Source: JAHFTW01 sp038046785
Lineage (GTDB): Archaea; Thermoplasmatota; E2; JACPAO01; JAHFTW01
Length of the DNA stretch: 64,000 nucleotides
Direction: 5' to 3'
Assembly (NCBI GenBank): GCA_038046785.1
Contig: JBBSVM010000003.1
Location: 124,001-188,000, forward strand
Part shown: in pieces, positions 51,661 to 59,906 of the stretch
Layout of the letters: every line of letters starts with the position of its first letter
How positions within the stretch are numbered: the stretch's first letter is position 1
The notes under the pieces: model-generated
Seen by the model: the letters and a program-made list of their open reading frames with translations, nothing else
Database searches by the model: none
What the model was told of the DNA's origin: nothing
Translations under genes and position numbers: made by a program

Positions 51661-51709
51661 GGGTTGGATTCCAAACTCGGCGACACAAGTATGCGATAAG
51701 AAGGCGACG

Positions 51710-52396
51710 GTGGCCCGCAAAGCCCTTCAGGTTGCGCTTGGGTGGCAGGTCGTGGCGAAGGAAAAGGCGGCGAAGGCGCAGGTGCGCATGCCGGTGCTGG
51801 TGGGTGGTCTCGTGGCGCTTCTTGCCGGTTTGGCGCTGCTTGGGTATGGTCTTGCGCCGGCGACCAAGCTTGGCGCGATTGGGGGGGCGTTTAGCGGCGG
51901 CCCGCCGGACCCCAATCTTTCTGCAACCATCGAGGGCGCCATTGAGGGGCTGAAGGCGCGTGTCCTTTTCGACATTCTCGGTTTCGTCGGTGTCCTGGGC
52001 GGCATTGTTGCCTTGAAGAGCGCGACGAAGAAGCCGAAGCCCAAGACGCTGGAGGAGCAGGTGGCGGAGGAGGTGGCGCGCCGCCTTGGCGAAACGAATG
52101 GGAAGGTCACCGGCGGCATGGCGGCTGCAGTCCTTGCTGGGTCGGTGCAGCGGGAGCCCACGTTTGCCCAACCCGTTGCGGGGCCGGTTGTGTCCCCGCC
52201 GCCTGCTGTTCCAGTCTTGTCCGCTGTTCCTCCCGTTGCCACCTCCTCCTCGACGCCTGTGCCGCCGCTTGTCGCAGCTCCGTCTCCAGTACCGGCGGCT
52301 TCCCCGCTTGCCGAGTTGGCTGGCGTTCCGGGTCACTGCGCCCGGTGCGGTCGGACGCTTCTGGGTGGCCGGTTCTGCCGCGTCTGCGACCGATGA
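51710..52396 (+). CDS. membrane protein with C-terminal zinc ribbon
   Basis: About 228 residues from a GTG start: a short amphipathic N-terminus, two hydrophobic segments (about residues 28-48 and 83-100), a cytosolic Pro/Ala/Val-rich disordered stretch, then a zinc-ribbon-like end CARCGRTLLGGRFCRVC. The frame extends up to an ATG at 51623, but that would lie inside the tRNA gene, so GTG 51710 (just after a weak TATA-like tatgcgataa) is preferred. It overlaps the coiled-coil gene by 4 bp. Function unknown. Confidence 0.65.
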   Translation: MARKALQVALGWQVVAKEKAAKAQVRMPVLVGGLVALLAGLALLGYGLAPATKLGAIGGAFSGGPPDPNLSATIEGAIEGLKARVLFDILGFVGVLGGIVALKSATKKPKPKTLEEQVAEEVARRLGETNGKVTGGMAAAVLAGSVQREPTFAQPVAGPVVSPPPAVPVLSAVPPVATSSSTPVPPLVAAPSPVPAASPLAELAGVPGHCARCGRTLLGGRFCRVCDR

Positions 52397-53856
52397 CGCG
52401 CACCGGGCGGGAAGAAGCGGAGTGGGCCCGTGCCATGGCGGAACTGGAACGCCTACGCGCGGCGAAGCAGGAACGCGAGAAGGCGAGGCAGGTCCGCGAG
52501 AAGGATGCCGCGGAACAAACGCGAGCCCGCGCACAGCGGACCGAGGCGGAGCGCGAAGCGCAGAAGAGCGCGAAGGAAGCGGCGCGCCTTGCCAAGGAGC
52601 AGGCGGAGCTCGAGGCAAGCAAGCGCAAGGCGCTGGCAGCAGCCACGCGGGAGGCCGCACGGCGGGCCAAACAAGACGCCGAAGCCGCAGCGCAGGCCCA
52701 GGCGCAGGCCGCCGAGGTTGCGCGACGCCAAGCGCTTGTGCTTCGCCAGGAGGAGATGCGCAAACGAGAGCTCTACGAGGCTGAGCAGGAGCGTCAGGCA
52801 CGAGCGGCCAAACAGAAGGCAAAAGAGGACCAAGAGGCGGCTGCCCGCGAGGCGGAGGCGGTGGCCGCGAAAGCCAAGGCGGACGCCGCGCAGGCCCGGC
52901 GCGAGGCGACGCAGGTGCGCCGGGCAGCCCGTGCCGAGGAGGCAGCCAAGCAGCGGGACGCAGCCTTACAAGAACGGGAAGAGCGCCGCACCAAGCGGCA
53001 AGCGGCGGAGGCGGCGAAGCGCGAAGAGGCCGCAAGGCAGCGCGTCGAGCAAGAGGCGAAACAGGAACTGGAGCGACGCGCCCGGGAAGAGGGGGCGCTG
53101 CGCCAACGCGAAGAGAAACGGCGGATGGATGAGGTGGAACAGGAAGAAGCCGCAAAGCGGCGCGAAGAGCAACGAAAAACGGACGCGGCAAACCAGGAAG
53201 CCGAACGGCGACGCCGCGAAGAAGCAGCGCTGCTGCGACGGGAAACGCAGAGGTCCACCGACGAGGCTGCGCAGCGGGCGAGCGAGGAGGCCGCGCAGGC
53301 CGAGGCGCGCCGCCGGCAGGAACGCTCTCGTGCGGCAGATGAGCAGAAACGCTTGCGTGCTGAAGCGGAACGGGCCGAGGTGCTCGCGGCAGCCGACCGC
53401 CAGCGCGTCCGTGCGGAAGCCGAACGGCAAGCCGCCCTTGCGCGCGCCGAGGCGGAGCGCAAAGCGCTTGCTGCGGCAGAGGCGGCGAAGCACGAGGAGA
53501 AGAAGCGCCGCGAAGCGGCCCGCGCGCGCGAACGGCAAGCCGCCGAAGAGCGCGCGTTCCAGAAGGTGGCGGAGGCAGCGCGCCGCAGCGAAGAGGAACG
53601 ACTCGCCCGCGTTGCCGCCGAACAAGAGGCAAAAGAGCGCAGCGAGGCGGCTCGCGTCGCCGCGCAGGCGGAACAGCGGCGCGAAGCGGCCAAACGAGCG
53701 GAGGAGCGCCGACGCTTGGCGCTCCAACCCGCAGAAATCCTTTCCGGCACCTCCTCGAGCGCCCGGCCCGGAGCCATGCAGAGCCGATGTCCCCACTGCG
53801 GCAACCTGGAGCCGCAAGGAACCGCCACCTGTTCCGCCTGCGCGGCCCCCTTGTGA
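52393..53856 (+). CDS. long charged single-helix/coiled-coil protein with C-terminal zinc ribbon
   Basis: 487 residues. Residues about 5-450 are almost continuous Ala/Glu/Arg/Lys/Gln helix with no Pro or Gly, i.e. a very long coiled coil or single alpha helix (up to about 65 nm if fully extended). The end is a zinc ribbon SRCPHCGNLEPQGTATCSAC. It is coupled to the upstream zinc-ribbon membrane protein and to korA (GTGA overlap). It may be a scaffold or tether; no enzyme domain is seen. Confidence 0.8.
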   Translation: MTRTGREEAEWARAMAELERLRAAKQEREKARQVREKDAAEQTRARAQRTEAEREAQKSAKEAARLAKEQAELEASKRKALAAATREAARRAKQDAEAAAQAQAQAAEVARRQALVLRQEEMRKRELYEAEQERQARAAKQKAKEDQEAAAREAEAVAAKAKADAAQARREATQVRRAARAEEAAKQRDAALQEREERRTKRQAAEAAKREEAARQRVEQEAKQELERRAREEGALRQREEKRRMDEVEQEEAAKRREEQRKTDAANQEAERRRREEAALLRRETQRSTDEAAQRASEEAAQAEARRRQERSRAADEQKRLRAEAERAEVLAAADRQRVRAEAERQAALARAEAERKALAAAEAAKHEEKKRREAARARERQAAEERAFQKVAEAARRSEEERLARVAAEQEAKERSEAARVAAQAEQRREAAKRAEERRRLALQPAEILSGTSSSARPGAMQSRCPHCGNLEPQGTATCSACAAPL

Positions 53857-55634
53857 GCCACCCAAGCGTTGATGGCCGGGCTTCGGGTCGAGGCGCTGTG
53901 CAGCACGGTGTCGCTTGGCTCATTGCGGGGACGGCCGGAGAGGGGCTGGAGGCGGGCGGCGAGACCTTCTCGCGCGCGCTGGCGAGCCTCGGCTACCGCC
54001 CGACGACGCAGCGCGATTTTCCCAGCCGCATCCGCGGCGGCGACACAACCTTCACCGTGCGTTTGACGGCGGAGGGGCATCTCTGCCCGCCCGAACGCAT
54101 CGACCTGGCGCTTGCTTTCAATGAGACCGTCCCGGAGCGCGTGGACCGCCGCATGGCCCCAGGCGGGCTTCTTTTGCTGGATGAGAACGTCGGGCCGTTT
54201 GTCTCCGCCTCGGGCACCGCTGTGCAACCCTTTCCGTTCACCGCCCTGGCCACGACGGCGGGGCTTGCGAAGGCGAAGAACATGGTGGCGCTCGGAGCCT
54301 CTGCGGCACTTCTTGGCATTCCATTGGAGGCGCTCCTCGCCAGCGTCACGGAGCAGTTCGCATCGAAAGGACCCAAGGTTGTCGAGTTGAACCGCGCGGC
54401 GCTCCTCGCGGGCCACGCCGAGGCGGCGAAACGCTTTGGCGCGACACCGCGATTCGCCGCGCCCGCCCCCGGCACCGCTCCGGCGCTCTTCCTGTCCGGC
54501 AACGAGGCGGCTGCCCTTGGCGCCCTTGTGGCGGGTTGCCGTGTCGCCGCCGCTTACCCCATCACCCCGGCCAGCGATGTTCTGGAATATCTCACGCCGC
54601 GTCTTCTTGCGCTGGGCGGAACGGCGCTGCAGATGGAGGACGAGCTTGCCGCCGCCAACGTTCTGGCGGGCGCCGGATTCGCCGGGACGAAAGCCCTCAC
54701 CGCAACCTCGGGGCCCGGCCTCTCGCTCATGACGGAGGCGCTTGGCTTCGCCGGCTCGGCGGAGACGCCGATGGTCATCCTCGACTGCCAACGCCCCGGA
54801 CCCTCCACCGGGATGCCAACCAAGCATGGCCAGGAGGACCTCTGGCACCTCATCCACGGTGGCCACGGCGAGCATGTGCGCATCGTCCTCGCCCCCACCG
54901 ACGTCGCGGACTGCTTCCACGCCACCGCCGAGGCGTTCCGACTTACTGAGCGGTGGAGGGCGCCCGTCTTCGTGGCGCTCGACCAGCAGATGAGCCTGTT
55001 CAAGCAGACGGTCGCCCCGTTTGACATGGAAGCGGAGGCTGCCCGCCACACGCCCCGCGCCGCATCCACTGCGACACCCGGCTCTACGGCGTGGGACAAG
55101 ACCTACGAACCTTACGGCGACCCTGGTGCTTCTCCGCACCGCGTCGCCCTGCCCGGCGAGCCAGGCGGACGGTATTACAGCAACTCCACCGAGCACGCGG
55201 CAAGCGGATTCACCAACGAGCAGCCGCACCTGCGCGTCGCGATGGTGGAGCGCCGCCTCGCCCGCATGGCGGCCATCCAGATCGATGCCGACCGGCCGGT
55301 CACTCTTGCGGGCCCTGCCGATGCCGCCATCGCCCTCGTATCGTGGGGTTCGACTGTGGAGGCGTGCCGCGAAGCGGCCCTCCGCCTTGCCAAGAAGGGC
55401 GTCAAGGCGAAGGTCGTCGCGGTCCGGCTTCTCTGGCCATTCCCGCGCGCCGCGTTCGAAACAGCCATCGGTCAGGCGAAACTTTTCGTCGTCGAGGCCA
55501 ATGCGTTTGCGCAGTTGGCGCGCCTGGTCAAGTCTGAGGTCGCCGTGCACGACCGGATGACCAGCGTTCTGCAGTACGACGGTCGCACCATCGCAAGCGA
55601 CCGCATCGTCGAGGCCGTGGCGGTGAAGGCGTGA
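53853..55634 (+). CDS. korA: 2-oxoacid:ferredoxin oxidoreductase, fused gamma-alpha subunit
   Basis: About 593 residues. The N-terminal gamma-type domain (AWLIAGTAGEGLEAGGETFSRALASLGY) is fused to the alpha domain (AAAYPITPASDVLEYLT, then the QMEDELAAANVLAGAGFAG region). With KorB it oxidatively decarboxylates a 2-oxoacid (2-oxoglutarate is usual) to acyl-CoA, reducing ferredoxin. GTG 53853 overlaps the coiled-coil stop by 4 bp; GTG 53898 (VQHGVAWLIAG) is an alternative that matches homologous starts. Subunit fusion is common in archaea and some bacteria. Confidence 0.92.
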   Translation: MSHPSVDGRASGRGAVQHGVAWLIAGTAGEGLEAGGETFSRALASLGYRPTTQRDFPSRIRGGDTTFTVRLTAEGHLCPPERIDLALAFNETVPERVDRRMAPGGLLLLDENVGPFVSASGTAVQPFPFTALATTAGLAKAKNMVALGASAALLGIPLEALLASVTEQFASKGPKVVELNRAALLAGHAEAAKRFGATPRFAAPAPGTAPALFLSGNEAAALGALVAGCRVAAAYPITPASDVLEYLTPRLLALGGTALQMEDELAAANVLAGAGFAGTKALTATSGPGLSLMTEALGFAGSAETPMVILDCQRPGPSTGMPTKHGQEDLWHLIHGGHGEHVRIVLAPTDVADCFHATAEAFRLTERWRAPVFVALDQQMSLFKQTVAPFDMEAEAARHTPRAASTATPGSTAWDKTYEPYGDPGASPHRVALPGEPGGRYYSNSTEHAASGFTNEQPHLRVAMVERRLARMAAIQIDADRPVTLAGPADAAIALVSWGSTVEACREAALRLAKKGVKAKVVAVRLLWPFPRAAFETAIGQAKLFVVEANAFAQLARLVKSEVAVHDRMTSVLQYDGRTIASDRIVEAVAVKA

Positions 55635-55879
55635 CGCGCAAGGAGTGGGCGAAGCGCCAATTCGTGCGCGCCCTCATCCTCCTGCCTGCTGGCCTCGGCC
55701 TTCTGCTGATTGGCGCGATTGCTCTTGGCAAACGCTCCACCACGCTGGGCCTGGTCGCTGGTCTCCTCGGGGTTTTCGCCATCACATTCGGCGCGTTGGC
55801 GGGCCGTCTCGCGGTCGCTGGCCCCTACCCCGCGCATCTTGCCGTCCCCGCCGACGACGCCTCGGAGGTGGACGCATGA
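55631..55879 (+). CDS. small two-helix membrane protein between korA and korB
   Basis: 82 residues, GTG start overlapping korA's stop by 4 bp and its own end overlapping korB's start by 4 bp. Two hydrophobic helices (about 13-32 and 38-60) are separated by GKRS. It has no recognisable domain. Its fixed placement between the two oxidoreductase subunits, with overlaps on both sides, suggests a role with this complex (for example membrane attachment), but that is inference. Confidence 0.65.
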   Translation: MTRKEWAKRQFVRALILLPAGLGLLLIGAIALGKRSTTLGLVAGLLGVFAITFGALAGRLAVAGPYPAHLAVPADDASEVDA

Positions 55880-56805
55880 GCGACATCCATCCGGCCAATC
55901 CAGGTTCGTCCAGCAAATCCGCCTTGACGTTCAAGGACTTCAAGGGCAAGGACCCCATCTGGTGCCCGGGCTGCGGCGACTTCGGCGTCCTCACCGGCCT
56001 GCAGAAGGCGGCAGCGAACCTCGGACTGGACCCGAACCGCACGGTGCTTGCGACCGGCATCGGCTGCTCCGGCAACATCACCGCCTACTTCCGCACCTTT
56101 GGCATCCACGGCATCCACGGCCGCGTCCTGCCGCTGGCCACCGGCGTCAAGGTCGCCAACCCGGAGCTCACCGTCCTGGCGGCGGGCGGCGACGGCGATG
56201 GGTTCGGCATCGGCCTCGGACATTTCCTGCACGCGGCGCGCCGCAACGTGGACATCACCTACATCGTGATGGACAACCAAGTGTATGGCCTGACGAAGGG
56301 GCAGACCTCGCCCACGACGCCGACCACAATGAGCACGAAAGCGAGTCCGCTCGGGCCGCTCGCGACGCCGCTCAACCCACTCGCCTTGGCGCTCTCGGCG
56401 GGCGCGACCTTCGTGGCGCAAGCGTACAGCGCCAACCAGAAAGAGCTCGTGGCGCTCATCGAGCAGGGCATCCGTCACAAGGGCTTCTCGTTCATCAACG
56501 TCCAGAGCCCCTGCGTGACCTACAACCTCGTCAACACCTTCGACTGGTTCCGCGAGCACATCCGCCCGGTCGCGCACGACGCGGCGGACTGGAACGCGGC
56601 CATGGCGGTGGCCAACGACACGACCGCGGTGCCGGTCGGTCTCCTGTTCCAGAGCACCCGCCCGTCGCTCGAGGCGCTCAGCCACCCGTTGCCCGCCGAC
56701 CCGGGCGTCCCGTCCGCGATCGCCGCGGCGGCCGACCCGGCAGCGGCACTGGCGACGAGCCGCAAGCGGTTCGACGGCTGGCTCGACGAGTTCCGGGCGC
56801 GCTGA
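55876..56805 (+). CDS. korB: 2-oxoacid:ferredoxin oxidoreductase, beta subunit
   Basis: 309 residues. TPP-binding and Fe-S signatures are present: WCPGCGDFGVLTGLQ, GIGCSGN, GGDGDGFGIGLGHF, VMDNQVYGLTKGQTSPTT, and a fourth Cys in VQSPCVTYN; the four Cys (CPGC, GIGC, SPC) would hold a [4Fe-4S] cluster as in archaeal enzymes of this family. Start ATG 55876 overlaps the preceding small membrane gene by 4 bp. It works with KorA. Confidence 0.95.
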   Translation: MSDIHPANPGSSSKSALTFKDFKGKDPIWCPGCGDFGVLTGLQKAAANLGLDPNRTVLATGIGCSGNITAYFRTFGIHGIHGRVLPLATGVKVANPELTVLAAGGDGDGFGIGLGHFLHAARRNVDITYIVMDNQVYGLTKGQTSPTTPTTMSTKASPLGPLATPLNPLALALSAGATFVAQAYSANQKELVALIEQGIRHKGFSFINVQSPCVTYNLVNTFDWFREHIRPVAHDAADWNAAMAVANDTTAVPVGLLFQSTRPSLEALSHPLPADPGVPSAIAAAADPAAALATSRKRFDGWLDEFRAR

Positions 56806-56826
56806 GACCCTTGGTTTTGCGGAAAG

Positions 56827-56851
56827 CGCAAGAATGGCTGATTTTCTTGCG
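56827..56851. terminator. hairpin between korB and lysW
   Basis: A perfect 8-bp stem cgcaagaa/ttcttgcg with a 9-nt loop (tggctgatt), starting 22 bp after the korB stop and followed by an A-rich stretch. It could end korB transcription or shape the start of the lysW promoter region; the run of A rather than T downstream makes it a weak terminator on the plus strand. Confidence 0.35.
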
Positions 56852-56864
56852 AAAAACTCCAGAA

Positions 56865-56880
56865 TCATAGATATACAAGC
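56865..56880 (+). promoter_or_regulatory. TATA-like box for the lysW operon
   Basis: atcatagatatacaagc is the most AT-rich stretch of this region. It lies about 84 nt upstream of the lysW ATG, so a leader of about 57 nt is implied, long for this genome. The ATG is preceded by a Shine-Dalgarno-like ggtgat, so this mRNA is probably not leaderless. Confidence 0.45.
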
Positions 56881-56956
56881 GGTTTGTCGCCACGTTGCTG
56901 GCAAATTCGAAAGGAAGCCGACGGTTTCCGGATGATGCGCCCAACCTGGTGATTCC

Positions 56957-57151
56957 ATGAGCCAAACCGTCGCCCCGACGCTCACAAACGCCCTCGAATG
57001 CCCTGAATGCGCCGCCCGCCTCGACGCCCGCCCGACGCTGGCTGGCGAAGTGCTCGATTGCCGCGGCTGCGGCGCCGAACTCGAAGTGGTCAGCCTGGCT
57101 CCGCTCTTGGTCCAGCTTGCCCCCACGGCCGAAGAGGATTGGGGCGAGTGA
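56957..57151 (+). CDS. lysW: LysW amino-group carrier protein
   Basis: 64 residues, the expected length. It has the zinc-finger-like N part (LECPECAARL, LDCRGCGAELEV) and the conserved C-terminus EDWGE, whose terminal Glu gamma-carboxyl carries the biosynthetic intermediate's amino group. It protects the substrate during lysine (from 2-aminoadipate) or arginine/ornithine (from glutamate) synthesis. It is the first gene of the cluster, 51 bp before lysX. Confidence 0.95.
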   Translation: MSQTVAPTLTNALECPECAARLDARPTLAGEVLDCRGCGAELEVVSLAPLLVQLAPTAEEDWGE

Positions 57152-57202
57152 ACCGCCCACCTCGCCCCGCCCGCCCGCCGACCCTTCCTGCGGCGGCTTA
57201 GC

Positions 57203-58057
57203 ATGCGCATTGGCATGGTGTACAGTCGCGCCCGCGTCGAGGAGAAGATGCTCCAGGAAGCGGCGGCGCGCAAAGGAGTCGAACTCGCTCCGGTCCAGGA
57301 TGACACCCTCGTCTTCGACCTCGACCCGGGAGCACTTCCCTACGACGTCGTCCTGGAACGCAGCGTTAGCTTCACACGCGGCCTCTATGTCCTCAAGTTC
57401 TGCGAACAGCACGGTGTCCCCGCAGTGAACCGCTACGCGGTGGCGGCGGCGTGCGGCGACAAGACCGAAACCAGCCTGCGACTGCGCCGCGCCGGCGTCC
57501 CGACGCCGAATACGAAAGTGGCCTTCGAGCCGGAGGCAGCGCTTGCCGCCCTCGACCAGTTGGGCTACCCAGCCGTCATCAAGCCGACGATGGGCTCCTG
57601 GGCCCGCATGGTGGCGCGCGTCGATTCGCGCCGCGAAGCAGAACAGATTCTCGAGCACCGCAGCGAACTGCCCAACCCGGTGCAGCAGATCTACTACCTT
57701 CAACAGTACGTGAAAAAAGAGACGGCGGACGGGCTGCACCGCGACCTGCGCGCCTTCGTCGTCGGCGACGAGACCATCTGTGCCATCTGGCGCAACTCGC
57801 CGCACTGGATCACCAACACGGCGCGCGGCGGTAAAGCCACGGTCGCCACCGTGACGCCAGAACTCCATGAGTTGTGCCAGCGCGCCGCCGCGGCCGTCGG
57901 CGGGGGCGTCCTTGCTCTCGACTTGATGGAGGGCCCGGACGGGCTCACGTGCCACGAGATCAACCACACCATGGAGTTCCGCAACTCCGTGGCACCGACT
58001 GGCGTGGACATCCCTGGAAAAATCATCGACTTTTGTGTCCGTGAGGCGAAAAAGTGA
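57203..58057 (+). CDS. lysX: LysX, [LysW]-substrate ligase (ATP-grasp)
   Basis: 284 residues. ATP-grasp enzyme that joins the amino group of 2-aminoadipate and/or glutamate to the LysW C-terminus: MRIGMVYSRARVEEKML at the start, YPAVIKPTMGSWARMV, RDLRAFVVGDETICAIWR, and CHEINHTMEFRNSVAPTG in the active site. Whether it accepts aminoadipate, glutamate or both cannot be decided here without comparing the substrate-binding residues to characterised enzymes. It overlaps lysY by 4 bp. Confidence 0.93.
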   Translation: MRIGMVYSRARVEEKMLQEAAARKGVELAPVQDDTLVFDLDPGALPYDVVLERSVSFTRGLYVLKFCEQHGVPAVNRYAVAAACGDKTETSLRLRRAGVPTPNTKVAFEPEAALAALDQLGYPAVIKPTMGSWARMVARVDSRREAEQILEHRSELPNPVQQIYYLQQYVKKETADGLHRDLRAFVVGDETICAIWRNSPHWITNTARGGKATVATVTPELHELCQRAAAAVGGGVLALDLMEGPDGLTCHEINHTMEFRNSVAPTGVDIPGKIIDFCVREAKK

Positions 58058-59106
58058 GCCGACGCGTCACGGCCGCCGTCTTCGGCGGCTCTGGCTACAC
58101 CGGCGGCGAGCTGCTGCGCCTGCTTCTCCAACATCCCAACATCGAGGTGGTCGGCGCGACGAGCGGTGGCCACGCCGGGGAACCGATTCATCGCAGCCAT
58201 CCCAACCTGCGCGGCGCAACGAGCCTCGATTTCCTGCCGCGCGACAAGCTGCCCGACGCAGATGTTGTGTTCACCTGCACGCCACATACAGAGTCGATGA
58301 AGGCGGTGCCGGGCTTGATGCGCGACGGCCGCCTCGTCGTGGACCTCTCGGCGGACTTTCGCCTCAAGGATGCGGCCTCTTACCAGACGTGGTATGGCGT
58401 ACCGCACGCGGCACCGCAGCTTCTCGGACAAGCAGTGTACGGCCTGCCGGAAACGCGCCGCGCCGAGCAGAAAGGCGCTCGGCTCATCAGCGGCGTCGGC
58501 TGCTTCGCCACCGCCACCAACCTTGCCCTTCTGCCGCTCGCCCGCGCTGGTCTGCTCGAAGGCGCCCGCATCGTGGCGACCGGCCTCATCGGCTCCAGCG
58601 CCGCCGGTGCTGAGTTGAATCCCGGTGGGATGCACGCCGAACGCAGCCGCAGCCACCGCCTCTACGCCGCCACCTCGCACCGCCACGCCGCCGAGGTTGA
58701 GCAGGAAACGGGCGCGCGCATCCACGCCAGCGTCCACACCATGGAGCTGGTGCGCGGCGTCGTCAGCACCTGCCACATCCTCCTGCCCGGCCCGGCTCCC
58801 GACGAGAAAACAATCTGGAAGGTTTTCCGGAGCCAATACGAAACGGAGCCGTTCGTTCGCCTCGTCAAGGAGCGCTCCGGTCTCCACCGCGGCCCCGACC
58901 CGAACCTGGTCGCTGGCAGCAACTTTGCCGACGTTGGATTCCATTGCGAGGCGCCCGTGGCGGGCCAGCCCGGCCGCATCGTGGCCACCTGCGCCATCGA
59001 CAACCTCGTGAAAGGCGCCGCGGGCTCCGCCATCCAATCCATGAACGTCGCGCTCGGTCTGCCGGAAACGGCGGGTCTCACGCAGTTGCCGCTCCACCCG
59101 GTGTGA
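58054..59106 (+). CDS. lysY: LysY, [LysW]-acyl-phosphate reductase
   Basis: 350 residues with GTG start overlapping lysX by 4 bp. An ArgC-like NADPH-dependent reductase: AAVFGGSGYTGGELLRLLLQHP Rossmann start, DVVFTCTPHTESM, VVDLSADFRLKD, and the catalytic Cys in SGVGCFATATNLALLPL. It reduces the LysW-bound acyl phosphate to the semialdehyde. Ends 2 bp before lysZ. Confidence 0.94.
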   Translation: MSRRVTAAVFGGSGYTGGELLRLLLQHPNIEVVGATSGGHAGEPIHRSHPNLRGATSLDFLPRDKLPDADVVFTCTPHTESMKAVPGLMRDGRLVVDLSADFRLKDAASYQTWYGVPHAAPQLLGQAVYGLPETRRAEQKGARLISGVGCFATATNLALLPLARAGLLEGARIVATGLIGSSAAGAELNPGGMHAERSRSHRLYAATSHRHAAEVEQETGARIHASVHTMELVRGVVSTCHILLPGPAPDEKTIWKVFRSQYETEPFVRLVKERSGLHRGPDPNLVAGSNFADVGFHCEAPVAGQPGRIVATCAIDNLVKGAAGSAIQSMNVALGLPETAGLTQLPLHPV

Positions 59107-59108
59107 CC

Positions 59109-59906
59109 ATGACCCTCATCGTGAAATTGGGTGGAGGTGCCAACGTCGACGCCGAGCCGCTGCTGCGCGAGCTCGCCGCCCGCAAGGAACCGTGGGTGCT
59201 CATCCATGGCGGCAACGCCGAGATGGATGCTCTCAGCCGCCGCGTCGGGCGCGAACCTCGCTTCGTCACCAGCCCGAGCGGCCATGTCAGCCGTGTCACC
59301 GACGCCGAAACCATGGCGCTGCTGCAGATGAGTTACCGCGGCCGCGTCAACAACGACCTCGTGCTGCGCCTGCAGCGACTTGGCTGCAATGCGGTGGGCC
59401 TCAGCGGCGTGGATGGACGGCTCTGGCAGGCGACGCGCAAAGAAGCAATTCGCGCCGTCGTGGACGGCAAGAAGCTGCTCATTCGCGATGACTTGACCGG
59501 GAAAATCCACACCATCAACACGCACCTCCTGCGTCTCCTCCTCGACAACGGCTACCGGCCGCTCCTGACCCTTCCGGCGCTCGCCGACACCGGGGAAGCG
59601 GTGAACGTCGACAACGACCGCGCCGCCGCCGCAGTCGCCGCAGCCCTTGGTGCGATCGACCTGGTCATTCTCAGCAACGTCCCCGGCCTTCTGCGCGATC
59701 CCGCCGACCCTACGAGCCTGATCGCACACATCGACCGCGCCGACTTGGCCTCCGCCGAAGCGTTTGCGCAGGGCCGTTTCAAGAAAAAAATGCTCGGCGT
59801 CCAGGAGGCGCTGGCGGGTGGCGTTCGCCGCGTTGTCCTCGCCGACGCGCGCCGGGAAACGCCGCTCGCCGACGCCCTCGCCGGCATCGGGACGGTGGTG
59901 TCTTGA
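59109..59906 (+). CDS. lysZ: LysZ, [LysW]-substrate kinase
   Basis: 265 residues of the N-acetylglutamate kinase/amino-acid kinase fold: TLIVKLGGGAN (phosphate loop), WVLIHGGNAEMD, LSGVDGRLWQATRK, LTLPALADTGEAVNVDNDRAAAAVA, ILSNVPGLLRD, and KKKMLGVQEALAGGVRRVV. It phosphorylates the LysW-bound carboxylate. ATG 59109; TTG of lysJ overlaps its stop by 4 bp. Confidence 0.94.
   Translation: MTLIVKLGGGANVDAEPLLRELAARKEPWVLIHGGNAEMDALSRRVGREPRFVTSPSGHVSRVTDAETMALLQMSYRGRVNNDLVLRLQRLGCNAVGLSGVDGRLWQATRKEAIRAVVDGKKLLIRDDLTGKIHTINTHLLRLLLDNGYRPLLTLPALADTGEAVNVDNDRAAAAVAAALGAIDLVILSNVPGLLRDPADPTSLIAHIDRADLASAEAFAQGRFKKKMLGVQEALAGGVRRVVLADARRETPLADALAGIGTVVS

Noticed and set aside
51623..51709. ATG 51623 as start of the zinc-ribbon membrane gene
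   Set aside because: It would start inside the tRNA-iMet gene on the other strand; GTG 51710 gives a normal N-terminus.
52794..55550. 918-codon minus-strand reading frame opposite the coiled-coil and korA genes
   Set aside because: The plus strand encodes clear proteins with overlapping starts; the antisense frame is Arg/Ser-rich and has no recognisable motif.
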